Part shown: positions 14,479-23,056 of the stretch, one piece after another
Layout of the letters: each line of letters starts with the position of its first letter
How positions within the stretch are numbered: the first letter of the stretch is position 1
Origin: a virus
Direction: 5' to 3' (one strand)
Virus record (IMG/VR): IMGVR_UViG_3300027834_000012
Span: 1 to 44,710 of that record
Length of the DNA: 44,710 nucleotides
The notes under the pieces: model-generated
Database searches by the model: none
The model's input: only the letters and a program-made list of their open reading frames with translations
What the model was told of the DNA's origin: nothing
Program-made: the position numbers and the translations under genes

Positions 14479-15009
14479 ATGTCTGCTCACTCGCCTGCCC
14501 ATTGGTATGACGAGGCGGCACTGCTGCGTCTTGAACCAGCACCGCCCAAAGACACGCGAGCGGGTAACGTGGCCGCGTTCCTCGACATGCTGGCCTATGC
14601 AGAGGGTACGCCGCGATACGGCAATCAAGACGGCTACAACGTGATTGTTGGTGGTGGCACCTTTGAAAGCTATGACGATCACCCGCGTCAGTTGGTCTGG
14701 CTACCTGCTTATAACATTAGCTCAAGTGCTGCCGGCCGCTATCAGTTCCTGACTCGCACTTGGGACGACCTGGCTGAACGCTTCAACTTGCCCGACTTCA
14801 CACCAGCCAGCCAAGACCTAGGCGCGATTCACCTTATCCGTCAATGCCAAGCGCTATCCCTGATTCATGACGGCCGCATTCGTGAAGCCATTCATGCATG
14901 TCGGCGCATCTGGGCGAGCCTGCCAGGTGCCGGATATGGTCAGCGTGAATTAGCTACTGATGAGCTGCTGGGCGTGTACGAAACCGTCGGCGGCATTTCC
15001 ATCGACTAA
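14479..15009 (+). CDS. Endolysin, lambda R-type lytic transglycosylase
   Basis: 176 residues strongly resembling lambda R: NVAAFLDMLAYAEGT with catalytic Glu42, YNVIVGGGTFESYDDHPRQL, SSAAGRYQFL, and the C-terminal WASLPGAGYGQ signature. It cleaves the glycan strand of peptidoglycan with anhydro-product formation, releasing the virions. There is no signal peptide, so it needs the holin encoded next. AGAGG before the ATG at 14479 favours this start over one 15 bases upstream. Confidence 0.93.
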   Translation: MSAHSPAHWYDEAALLRLEPAPPKDTRAGNVAAFLDMLAYAEGTPRYGNQDGYNVIVGGGTFESYDDHPRQLVWLPAYNISSSAAGRYQFLTRTWDDLAERFNLPDFTPASQDLGAIHLIRQCQALSLIHDGRIREAIHACRRIWASLPGAGYGQRELATDELLGVYETVGGISID

Positions 15010-15037
15010 CTAACGAGGCCCGCCCGAGAGGTGCGCC

Positions 15038-15400
15038 ATGCACAAACGATCTAAAGAGAAGCCCACCATGCCACATCGTGATCCAAACAATTGGGAGTGG
15101 CTGCTTGATTATCTGTCTATCGCACTTGCCTCCATCCTGACGTTTGCGATGGCCTTCATTCGTGGCGTTCACGAGGGGGGCAGTCTAAAGAAATCCCTGC
15201 TCGGTGCAGTTATGTGCACGCTATTGGCGACGCCGCTGTTCCCCGTGTTCCTGTGGATTGCTGAGTCGCAGGGGTGGCCGCCCATTAGCGCCTTCCCCCC
15301 GTGTGTGTTCCTTGCGTTCCTGGGCACCGATTGGATACGCGCTAAGGCAGACGATCTGTATGAGGTTTTAATTAACTTCGTTAGGAAGTGGCTCAAATGA
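15038..15400 (+). CDS. Holin, lambda S type
   Basis: 120 residues with the lambda S core pattern: SILTFAMAFIRGVHEGGSLK (first TM), KSLLGAVMCTLLATPL (second TM), and CVFLAFLGTDWIRA (third TM). It forms the timed inner-membrane lesion releasing the endolysin. Met1 has a good GAGAGG site; a second Met at residue 11 (15068) follows a weak GAGAAG. The extra N-terminus is basic (HKRSKEK), similar in logic to the lambda S107 antiholin. Confidence 0.9.
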   Translation: MHKRSKEKPTMPHRDPNNWEWLLDYLSIALASILTFAMAFIRGVHEGGSLKKSLLGAVMCTLLATPLFPVFLWIAESQGWPPISAFPPCVFLAFLGTDWIRAKADDLYEVLINFVRKWLK

Positions 15401-15849
15401 TTGCCTCACTTAAGGCGAAAGCTCTTGGCCTGGTGCTGGGTGGTTTGGCGCTGCTGAGTGCCTTTCTCTACTGGCAGCACATCACCACCCAGCGAGACGC
15501 CTACCAAGCCGAAGCAGAGCGCCAGCGCAGCCGCGCCGAGATCCTGCAAGAGCACCAGCAGTGGCAGCGCCAGCAGATCGAAAGCCTAAGCAGCGCCATG
15601 GCTGAGCGTGACCGCACGTTAAGCGCTATCGCTGAAGACATAAGCGCCAGCACAGCCGCGCTTGATCAACTGGGAGAACAGAATGCTGAGATCCGCGCGT
15701 GGCTTGATCGGGATCTTCCTGTTGGCATTGGTGACTGGGTGCGCGAGCTCCAACGTCCGGCCGATGGAGATGCAGTGCAACGTCCCGACAGTACCGGAAC
15801 ACCTTACCAGCGAGCTACCCGCACCAGCGCTGATCCTTCAAAGCCATAA
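15397..15849 (+). CDS. Rz-like inner-membrane spanin
   Basis: 150 residues. A signal-anchor helix at about 7-25 (ALGLVLGGLALLSAFLYW) is followed by a long coiled coil rich in Gln/Glu/Arg (about 30-90) and then the LysB/Rz-type segment NAEIRAWLDRDLPVGIGDWV. It should span the periplasm and, with the o-spanin encoded inside its 3' half, fuse inner and outer membranes. The ATG overlaps the holin stop (ATGA). Confidence 0.86.
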   Translation: MIASLKAKALGLVLGGLALLSAFLYWQHITTQRDAYQAEAERQRSRAEILQEHQQWQRQQIESLSSAMAERDRTLSAIAEDISASTAALDQLGEQNAEIRAWLDRDLPVGIGDWVRELQRPADGDAVQRPDSTGTPYQRATRTSADPSKP

Positions 15850-15958
15850 GGGCTTGATGCTCTTGCTCGCTGAGTATGAGGCGATGCGCCGCCGGTTTAA
15901 TGCAGATCGGGCAGCGGTTGCTGATATTATCCAGCGCGGAGAAAGTGACGATAGCTAA
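15683..15958 (+). CDS. Rz1-like outer-membrane lipoprotein spanin
   Basis: 91 residues in another frame, overlapping the Rz-like gene. The N-terminus MLRSARGLIGIFLLALVTGC is a lipoprotein signal with lipobox LVTGC; the mature part begins CASSNVRP and contains proline-rich segments. Start chosen at 15683 for GGGAGA upstream. It pairs with the i-spanin. The gene extends past the Rz stop, so it is overlapping rather than fully embedded. Confidence 0.85.
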   Translation: MLRSARGLIGIFLLALVTGCASSNVRPMEMQCNVPTVPEHLTSELPAPALILQSHKGLMLLLAEYEAMRRRFNADRAAVADIIQRGESDDS

Positions 15959-15972
15959 GGGCTGTGTAGTGT

Positions 15973-16932
15973 ATGTGCAAAAGACAACCGGCAGGTCAGT
16001 GCCTTGCTTGCGGTGTTGCTCTAAAACAGCCGCTGCTAGGTCGCAAGCGAGTTTATTGCTCCAAGCAATGCCGTGACCTCCAGCGCCAGCAAAGAGATAG
16101 ACAAAAGACATCTGGGATCAAAGGCAGGAAAAAGAAACGTGTTGCTTGGTCATGCCTAGCTTGTGCGAATACATTTAACCTGAGGCCGTTTGAGGCTGCG
16201 ACTAAGAAGTTCTGCAGTGTTGCCTGTGCTTCAGGTTCGCGCACTTCTTCTAAGGGCAGAGGCCCTTACAGTTGTAAGCATTGTGCGAAGACTTACTACA
16301 CCAAGCGGCGGAAAGGCGAGGGCGAATCCTTTTGTAGCAGGGCGTGTTCGGAAAGCTACACGCCTCTTCGAACCGGCCCGCACACACGTATTGAGCTAAT
16401 AGAGTGTGCTCAATGCTCTTCTCAATTTGCATCAAGGCGCGGCGTAAAGCTCTGCTCTAAACGATGTCGTCTTGATGCGGGTAGGGATAGGGCAAAACAG
16501 TCTGAGATTGTTAAGCACCGTCGAAGAAAGCCAATTAGGTGCGCTCACTGTGCCTGCGTTTTCTCAAGGCTGTATGGAAATAAGTCACGGGTATGCTCTG
16601 AAAATTGCGAGCAGGCCGCCGCCCGGGCGCTAAAACGAAAAGAAAAGTCAGCACGAAGAGCAGCAGAACGTTCCGGTCGAATTGCTTATGGCACGCTTGA
16701 TCCCTTTGATGTCTTTGAAAGAGATGGTTGGAGCTGCAATCAGTGTGGCGTGCCAACGCCTGTAGGTTTGCGTGGAACCACGCAAGACAACGCTCCCGAG
16801 CTTGATCATGTCCAACCGTTAAGCAAAGGCGGCGTCCACTCAATCGAGAACGCTCAGCTTTTATGCAGATCTTGCAACATTGCTAAGGCTGATAAGTGGG
16901 ATGGTAGGGCAGCTTATAAGCTCCTGCTCTGA
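15973..16932 (+). CDS. HNH endonuclease with five zinc knuckles
   Basis: 319 residues. Five Cys-rich modules of the form CxxC-x(12-20)-CSxxC occur in tandem (about residues 10-33, 61-85, 101-126, 146-166, 189-210). The C-terminus is an HNH domain: FERDGWSCNQCG, LDHVQPLSKGG, SIENAQLLCRSCNIAKADKW. HNH proteins placed next to terminase help cos cleavage and packaging in many long-tailed phages, and that is the likely role; homing-type activity is the alternative. The multi-knuckle arm is unusual. Confidence 0.85.
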   Translation: MCKRQPAGQCLACGVALKQPLLGRKRVYCSKQCRDLQRQQRDRQKTSGIKGRKKKRVAWSCLACANTFNLRPFEAATKKFCSVACASGSRTSSKGRGPYSCKHCAKTYYTKRRKGEGESFCSRACSESYTPLRTGPHTRIELIECAQCSSQFASRRGVKLCSKRCRLDAGRDRAKQSEIVKHRRRKPIRCAHCACVFSRLYGNKSRVCSENCEQAAARALKRKEKSARRAAERSGRIAYGTLDPFDVFERDGWSCNQCGVPTPVGLRGTTQDNAPELDHVQPLSKGGVHSIENAQLLCRSCNIAKADKWDGRAAYKLLL

Positions 16933-17134
16933 CCTATTTTGGTGCAAAAAAATCGTAGGTTCTTCCTGGCAGTGTGGCGTTGTCCACGGGGGAAAGCAGC
17001 CGCGGAATTCGACAAATTTTCGGCAGTTCATGGTCGTCAGCAGCACCTGGCTTTAATCCGCGTGGTTGCCGTGTTTCGCGGTGCCGATGCTGCCGAAATC
17101 AATAGAGGTACGGTGCCGATAGGATGACAAGCGT
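16933..17134. other. Non-coding stretch before terminase, candidate cos region
   Basis: About 200 bases without a convincing gene, lying between the HNH gene and the small terminase, where cos-type phages keep the packaging site. CGGTGCCGAT occurs twice (17079-17088 and 17111-17120) and may be terminase binding sites. No cohesive-end sequence can be fixed by eye. Confidence 0.35.
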
Positions 17135-17635
17135 GTGGCAGAGATCAATCGCCTTGAAGAGGCCTACAACTGGAACATCACCAGGCTGGCTGATGCGTTT
17201 GGTCTTCACCGCGATACGGTGCGAAAACGCCTAAAAGAAGCTGGCGTTATTCCTGCAGGCGCCCGCAACGGTGCCAACGTTTATGCACTAAAAGATGCTG
17301 GCCCGGCGCTGTTCAGCGAGTCACGGCCAGGGACTGCTACCGACCCTAATGATTATCACCCCAGCGACCGTAAAGATTGGTATGCATCTGAGATCTCACG
17401 CGTAAAGCTTGAGAAGGAAATGCGCCTTCTCGTGCCGGTTGAAGAGGCGCACCGGGAAATGTCGCGATTGGCTAAAGCGGTGGCCAGCGGATTGGATAGC
17501 CTAGCCGATATGCTTGAGCGCGATGCTGGCCTACCTCCAGAAGCTATTGAGCTAGTAGAGAAGACCACCGACGCGCTGCGTGAGCAGATGTACCAGGTAA
17601 TCGTAAGCGACGACGAAGGCGACGATGATGAGTAA
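17135..17635 (+). CDS. Terminase small subunit, DUF1441/Nu1-like
   Basis: 166 residues. The N-terminal winged-HTH (NWNITRLADAFGLHRDTVRK, about 13-32) recognises packaging DNA; WYASEISRVKLEKEMRLLVP is a conserved middle motif of this family, and the C-terminus is acidic (SDDEGDDDE). It starts at GTG with AGGA 10 bases upstream and overlaps the large subunit. It positions the large terminase on cos DNA. Confidence 0.85.
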   Translation: MAEINRLEEAYNWNITRLADAFGLHRDTVRKRLKEAGVIPAGARNGANVYALKDAGPALFSESRPGTATDPNDYHPSDRKDWYASEISRVKLEKEMRLLVPVEEAHREMSRLAKAVASGLDSLADMLERDAGLPPEAIELVEKTTDALREQMYQVIVSDDEGDDDE

Positions 17636-19703
17636 CTTAGCCAGTGCCGCCGCCATTCGACGTGATGTTGCTGAGCTGATAAGGCCCCCGCGCCGCATCC
17701 GCGCAAGCCAGGCCGCAGCCGAGCGCATGAAGGTAGTCGGTGGTGACGGCACGGTTAGAGACTGGTCGCCTGACGCCACCCCGTACATGGTAGAGCCGCT
17801 GGACTGTATGGGCAGTCGTTTATACGACGCCGTGATATTTGCAGGCCCAGCGCGAACCGGCAAAACGAACGCCCTGGTAGATGGTTACGTTGCCTACAAG
17901 ATTGACTGCGACCCCGGCGACGGCTTGATTGTCCAGATCAGTGAGGAAAAGGCCCGCGAGTTCAGCAAGAAGCGCATCGATCGGATGCTGCAAAACTCGC
18001 CGGAATTAGCAAAGCGGCTTAGCCCCCGCGGGCATGACAACAACGTTCACGATAAAACCTTTAGAGCAGGCAACTACCTAGGCATCAAGTGGCCATCAAA
18101 GAACGTGTTGGCCAGCTCTGACTATCAATTCGTATTGATTACCGACTTTGACCGCCTGCCTGAAAACATCGACGGCGAAGGCGATGCTTTCACGCTAGGC
18201 GCTAAGCGTACCCAAACGTTTGGCTCTACCGGCATGACGCTAGCGGAGTCTTCACCCGGGCGCGAAGTGGTAGATGCTGACTGGGAGCGCCCAGCGGACA
18301 GCCCGCATATGGCACCGCCCACCACAGGCATTCTGGATTTGTTCAATCAGGGAGACCGGCGCGTCTGGTACTGGCAGTGCCAGGAGCATTCATGCCGTCA
18401 GTGGTTTACCCCCACAATGGAGAATTTCAACCTAGCTGCGAAGCAAGCCTTTTGCCCGCATTGCGGTACGTTGGTTGAACCCTCGCAAAAACGTGCACTT
18501 AACTTGGCAGGCCGCTGGGTGCCTGAGGGCATGGAGCTAAGCCCTGAAGGTTTGCTATCAGGCCACCGCCGCTCTGTAAGGATCGCTTCGTTTTGGATGG
18601 AGGGCCCCGCCGCCGCGTTTCAAAGCTGGCTCAGTCTCGCTGAAAAGCTAGCGCGGGCAGAAGAAACCTATGCCCAAACGGATAGCCAAGAAACCCTTAA
18701 AACAGTCATTAACACTGACTGGGGTAGACCGTATCTATTCAGGCGTAAAACTACCCAGCGCAGCGGTCAGCGACTACTAGACCGCGCAGAGGAAACCGTA
18801 AAACGCACCGTGCCTCACGGCGTGCGCTTCTTAACGGTGACTATCGACGTTCAGGGCGGCAAGAATCGCCGCTTTGTTGTCCAGGTGCACGGCAACGGCC
18901 CGCACCGTGAAACGTGGGTGGTGGATCGCTTCAATATTTCAGAAGACCGTGGCCCGAATAACGACCAGGAGCCCAGGCCGATCAGCCCAGCGAGCCATCC
19001 CGAAGATTGGGATCTTATTACTCGTGACGTGATACATCGCACCTACAAACTGGCCGATGGCTCAGGTCGCAGAATGCCGATCTTAGCCGTAGCGGTCGAC
19101 ACTGGTGGGGAAGGCGAAGGCGAAGAGTCAGTTACCAACCAGGCCTATGAATGGTACCGCCGCCTAGCAAAAGCAGGCGTCCAAAACCGGGTCTATCTGG
19201 TTAAGGGGGCCAGTAGCAAAACCCCCAACCGCGTACGTAAAACATGGCCCGATAACACTGGCCGTAAAAGCCGAAAGAGCTCAGCGAAAGGCGATGTGCC
19301 GTTATACATGTTAGGCACCGATACGCTGAAAGACGCAGTCGCCTCAATGCTGGATCGTGAAAACCCAGGTATGGGTTACTTGCATACGCCCAGCTGGCTG
19401 GGTCGCTGGTGGCATGATGAGCTGACCTACGAAATACGCGACCCCAAAACCGGCAAGTGGTCGAAACCCGGTAAGAAAGCCAACGAAGCCTTTGACCTCT
19501 GCGTATATAACCTGGCGTTGCTGATCATTCTGAAAGCCGAAAAGATCAACTGGCTGGCGCCGCCTGCATGGGCGGAAAGCTGGGATAGCAACATGCTCAT
19601 TATTCAACCTGATAGCGAAGCCCCTCAAGCCCAGGCCATTGAGGCAGCGAAAGCCAAACAACCCCGCAAGAGACGCGCCCGCGTCGTTAAACCCAAACTT
19701 TAG
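17625..19703 (+). CDS. Terminase large subunit, GpA family
   Basis: 692 residues, near the lambda A length. Walker A GPARTGKT (74-81), Walker B VLITDFDRLP (170-179), a CPHCG zinc knuckle near residue 275 and the C-terminal nuclease region with VAVDTGGEGEGEE and FDLCVYNLALL. It cuts concatemeric DNA at cos and drives ATP-dependent packaging through the portal. It may start at 17625 or at the following ATG 17628. Confidence 0.96.
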   Translation: MMSNLASAAAIRRDVAELIRPPRRIRASQAAAERMKVVGGDGTVRDWSPDATPYMVEPLDCMGSRLYDAVIFAGPARTGKTNALVDGYVAYKIDCDPGDGLIVQISEEKAREFSKKRIDRMLQNSPELAKRLSPRGHDNNVHDKTFRAGNYLGIKWPSKNVLASSDYQFVLITDFDRLPENIDGEGDAFTLGAKRTQTFGSTGMTLAESSPGREVVDADWERPADSPHMAPPTTGILDLFNQGDRRVWYWQCQEHSCRQWFTPTMENFNLAAKQAFCPHCGTLVEPSQKRALNLAGRWVPEGMELSPEGLLSGHRRSVRIASFWMEGPAAAFQSWLSLAEKLARAEETYAQTDSQETLKTVINTDWGRPYLFRRKTTQRSGQRLLDRAEETVKRTVPHGVRFLTVTIDVQGGKNRRFVVQVHGNGPHRETWVVDRFNISEDRGPNNDQEPRPISPASHPEDWDLITRDVIHRTYKLADGSGRRMPILAVAVDTGGEGEGEESVTNQAYEWYRRLAKAGVQNRVYLVKGASSKTPNRVRKTWPDNTGRKSRKSSAKGDVPLYMLGTDTLKDAVASMLDRENPGMGYLHTPSWLGRWWHDELTYEIRDPKTGKWSKPGKKANEAFDLCVYNLALLIILKAEKINWLAPPAWAESWDSNMLIIQPDSEAPQAQAIEAAKAKQPRKRRARVVKPKL

Positions 19704-19711
19704 GAGCGGCC

Positions 19712-19936
19712 ATGGCCTACACACCCGAACAGCTTGCCGAGGTTCGGCAGGCCATAGTAGATCTCGGGCTGGGCAAGCGTGTTGTCTCTGTTACCCATAA
19801 CGGCCGCACAGTTCAATTTGCCCAAACTGACATCGACAAGCTTCGCGATTTAGAGCGAACGATTGCTGGCAGCCTAATACCCGCCAGTCGCCGAAGAACA
19901 CGCACCCGTGGCGTGATGACCTCGAAGGGGCTGTAA
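19712..19936 (+). CDS. Head-tail connector gpW
   Basis: 74 residues, the usual gpW size. MAYTPEQLAEVRQAIVDLGL, then VSVTHNGRTVQFAQTDIDKL match the gpW fold (helix, hairpin, helix). gpW joins the filled head to gpFII. TTTAGGAGC upstream is a good ribosome site. Confidence 0.9.
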   Translation: MAYTPEQLAEVRQAIVDLGLGKRVVSVTHNGRTVQFAQTDIDKLRDLERTIAGSLIPASRRRTRTRGVMTSKGL

Positions 19937-19938
19937 GC

Positions 19939-21417
19939 ATGCTCAAGTTTATTAAGCGCTTTGCCTCAGGATTGACCAGTAAGGCTCAATACGAAGGGGC
20001 AAGCACTAAGCGCCGCATGGCAGGCAAAGGCAACACCGTTAGCGGCCCCAATACGCCGATTGAACGAAGCCTGCCAATGCTGCAAGCCCGCAGTCATAAC
20101 GCCATTCGCAACAACGCCTACGCCGCCAGCGCCAAGGAAAAGTACGTGTCTAACCTAGTGGGTACCGGCATAAAGCCGCAGTGGGGCGACCCCGCTACTC
20201 AAGCGCTCTGGGATCGCTGGGTAGGCGAGTGCGATGCTGATGGTGTCGACAACTTCTACGGCCTGCAAGCGCTGGCGCTGGGCTCGCAGTTTGAGGCCGG
20301 CGAAGCGTTAGGGCGAATCCGGTACCGCCGCGCCTCAGATGGCCTCAGCGTACCCATGCAACTGCAGGTGATCGAGGCAGAGCACCTAGACCCAGCGTTT
20401 AGCCGTGCATTTGGTGGTCGCTTGATTCGTATGGGTATCGAGTTTGATGGCATTGGCCAGCGCACCGCTTACCACTTGTGGCGCTACCACCCGCACGAAC
20501 AACTGACAGCGGCCTACAACGAACGTGTGCCGGTACCCGCGGATAACGTCATTCACATGTACCGACGTACCCGCCCAGGCCAACTACGTGGCGTACCAGA
20601 ACTCACCAGTGTGATTGTGCGGCTGTACGAAATTGACGAAATGCAGGACGCCACGCTGGCGCGGCAAAAGCTCGCCCAGTTGTTTGGTGCCTTCGTTAAG
20701 CGCAAAACCGACCACGACCCAGAAGATGACGGCCCGTTCTTCGGCACCAACGTCACCATGCCGGGGGAAGACGAAGGCTTAACTGAATTCACACCTGGCG
20801 GCATTCATTACCTGGAGGATGACGAAGAGGTCACCTTCTCTACGCCGCCGGATATTCAAAGCCAGTACACCGAATGGCTGCGCACCGAACTGCTAGCAGT
20901 GGCCACCGGTGCAGGTATTACCTACGAACAGCTTACCGGCGACCTCAAAGGCGTTAACTACAGCTCAATACGTGCTGGCCTCTTAGAGTTCCGCCGTCGC
21001 GCCGAAGCGCTTCAAGCCCATTTGATTGTCCACCAGTGGTGTCGCCGTATTGCCGCCAAGTGGCTAGACGTTGCCGTGACCAGCGGGCGCTTACAGATCG
21101 CCAACTACTGGCAGAAACGAGACCAGCTGCTTGCCATTGACTGGATTGCGCCAAAGTGGAGCTGGGTAGACCCGCTTAAAGAAGTCACAGCCGATCTGCT
21201 TGAAGTGCGCTCAGGCTTGGCACCCCGCAGCGAGAAAGCTGGCGAACGGGGCTGGTCGCTGGATCTGCTCGATGCCGAGATTGCGAAAGGCAACACCAGC
21301 GCAGACAAGTACGGATTGGTGCTGGATTCCGACCCCCGAATCACCGCCAAAAACGGCGCGCTGCAGAAGGCGCTCGAAGCACTGGCAGCCAACGAAGATG
21401 AAAACGAGGACGAATAA
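19939..21417 (+). CDS. Portal protein, lambda B family
   Basis: 492 residues. The lambda-type portal signatures are seen: ARSHNAIRNNAYAASAKEKY, LVGTGIKPQ, RTRPGQLRGVPELTSVI (about 212-228) and YEQLTGDLKGVNYSSIRAGL. It forms the dodecameric ring for DNA entry. It follows gpW by 2 bases. Confidence 0.95.
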   Translation: MLKFIKRFASGLTSKAQYEGASTKRRMAGKGNTVSGPNTPIERSLPMLQARSHNAIRNNAYAASAKEKYVSNLVGTGIKPQWGDPATQALWDRWVGECDADGVDNFYGLQALALGSQFEAGEALGRIRYRRASDGLSVPMQLQVIEAEHLDPAFSRAFGGRLIRMGIEFDGIGQRTAYHLWRYHPHEQLTAAYNERVPVPADNVIHMYRRTRPGQLRGVPELTSVIVRLYEIDEMQDATLARQKLAQLFGAFVKRKTDHDPEDDGPFFGTNVTMPGEDEGLTEFTPGGIHYLEDDEEVTFSTPPDIQSQYTEWLRTELLAVATGAGITYEQLTGDLKGVNYSSIRAGLLEFRRRAEALQAHLIVHQWCRRIAAKWLDVAVTSGRLQIANYWQKRDQLLAIDWIAPKWSWVDPLKEVTADLLEVRSGLAPRSEKAGERGWSLDLLDAEIAKGNTSADKYGLVLDSDPRITAKNGALQKALEALAANEDENEDE

Positions 21418-21419
21418 CC

Positions 21420-22586
21420 ATGCCATGGTTCACAGCACAAGCGCTGGCCGATAACGCCCGCAAAGCGATTGTCTCGATTGATAAACCCATCGGTAGCGAT
21501 TGGGCACCGGATTGGATCAGTGACTTCACCGGCGAACAGCCCGCCCGCGATTTCATTGCCGCTGTAGATGCGTTGGGTGAACTTGATGAGATCACCTTAG
21601 AGATCAACAGCCCCGGCGGTGACGTGGCCAGCGGTGTGCGCATCTACAATTACTTGCGCAATCACCAAGCCAAGGTGCATACGCGGGTAACCGGCACCGC
21701 CGCCAGTATTGCCACCATCATCATGATGGCTGGTGACACGCGCTCGATGGCGATTGGCTCCACCATGATGACCCACCGTGCCAGCGGCTTGATGCTGGGC
21801 TTCTACAACGCTCAGGAAATGGAAGAAACCGCCCGCAACCTCAAAACCATTGATGCCTCAATGGTGGATATTTATGCCGCCACCACCGGCAAAGGTAAAG
21901 AAGAGATTGCCGCGCTGCTAGACCAGGGCGACACATTCCTGGGTGCAGATGAAGCCATCGAATGGGGATTTGCCACCGAAGCGGACGCACAGCTAAAAGC
22001 CGTTGCCTGCACTGACCCTAAGCTGTTCATGAAACAGCTTGAGCAGGCTGGCGAGATCGCCAAGCTAAAAGCGCAACTGTCAGGGAGTGGTAACGAAACC
22101 ATGACCGCTGCCGATGCGCTGGCGCTGGCGTTCGATATTACTCCTGAAGAGGCGGAAGCCCAAGCCGCCGATTTAGGCGACCGCATTATTACAATGCGCG
22201 CCCGAGCAGAGCCAAAAGACGATATTCAGGCCTACCAGGCGGTGATGGCAATTAAGGATAGTCACCCTGACGTCATTGCAGGCCTTGAGGCTAAAGCACG
22301 TGATGGTGCGCTAAGTAGTGATGCCGCATTGGAAATCGTGGAAAAAGACCGCCAGCGTGTGACGGCCATTATGAAAGCCTGCCAGACCACCGGCCAAACC
22401 CAATTGATGGAAAAGCTAGTAGCCAACGGCATGGCCGAGAAAGAGGCCAGCGAATACATCTATGACGTAGCCGCGGCTCACGGCAACCGTTTCACCATCC
22501 ATAACAGCCACTCGCCGGAAGGCGGGCACCGTAAGGGTATTGATTACGACAAGATCTATGCCCGCCACCGTCCCAAGCAGGCCTAG
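21420..22586 (+). CDS. ClpP-like head maturation protease with scaffold tail
   Basis: 388 residues. The S49/ClpP-like domain covers about 15-195: INSPGGDVASG (63-73), catalytic Ser96 in GTAASIATI, and His119 in MMTHRASG. The C-terminal half, helical and acidic, resembles the scaffold part of lambda C/Nu3. It processes capsid proteins and is part of the prohead. Confidence 0.93.
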   Translation: MPWFTAQALADNARKAIVSIDKPIGSDWAPDWISDFTGEQPARDFIAAVDALGELDEITLEINSPGGDVASGVRIYNYLRNHQAKVHTRVTGTAASIATIIMMAGDTRSMAIGSTMMTHRASGLMLGFYNAQEMEETARNLKTIDASMVDIYAATTGKGKEEIAALLDQGDTFLGADEAIEWGFATEADAQLKAVACTDPKLFMKQLEQAGEIAKLKAQLSGSGNETMTAADALALAFDITPEEAEAQAADLGDRIITMRARAEPKDDIQAYQAVMAIKDSHPDVIAGLEAKARDGALSSDAALEIVEKDRQRVTAIMKACQTTGQTQLMEKLVANGMAEKEASEYIYDVAAAHGNRFTIHNSHSPEGGHRKGIDYDKIYARHRPKQA

Positions 22587-22621
22587 CCTGTTCTCATTAA
22601 CTCGATAGAAGAGGCAGTGTC

Positions 22622-22990
22622 ATGCCAAGCAAAACGTACACCGAAGGCACCCATACCGCCGAGCACTTGCTGGAAGAAGCGAATCCGAAGCGCTCACGCG
22701 AGCAAGGCACGCTAGCCAGTGGCAACCATGTGCCAGGCACAGTGCTGGCGCTAAACGGCGATGGAGATTATGTGCAGCTAGCCCCCGCCGCTACTGACGG
22801 CACCGAAACAGCCGTGGCGGTGCTTTACGCCGCCGTGGATGCCAGCACAGCACCTCAGCCTTGTGTAGTCCATGCCCGTGACTGCACCGTTCATGGCGCA
22901 ATGCTCACCTGGCCAGCTGCAGCAACAGACCCGCAGATTGCCACTGGCATTGAAGACCTCGCCGCGCTGCACATCATCACCCGCGACTAA
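22622..22990 (+). CDS. Head decoration protein, gpD-like
   Basis: 122 residues matching the lambda D trimer protein: ANPKRSREQGTLASGNHVPG, AAVDASTAPQPCVVHARDCT and the end LAALHIITRD. It stabilises the expanded capsid. GAAGAGG lies upstream. Confidence 0.92.
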   Translation: MPSKTYTEGTHTAEHLLEEANPKRSREQGTLASGNHVPGTVLALNGDGDYVQLAPAATDGTETAVAVLYAAVDASTAPQPCVVHARDCTVHGAMLTWPAAATDPQIATGIEDLAALHIITRD

Positions 22991-23056
22991 GCCCCGCTGA
23001 CTGCCCAGGCAGGGCAGCATCACCCTTACCGATCACCGAAAAGAGAGAGACTGACC

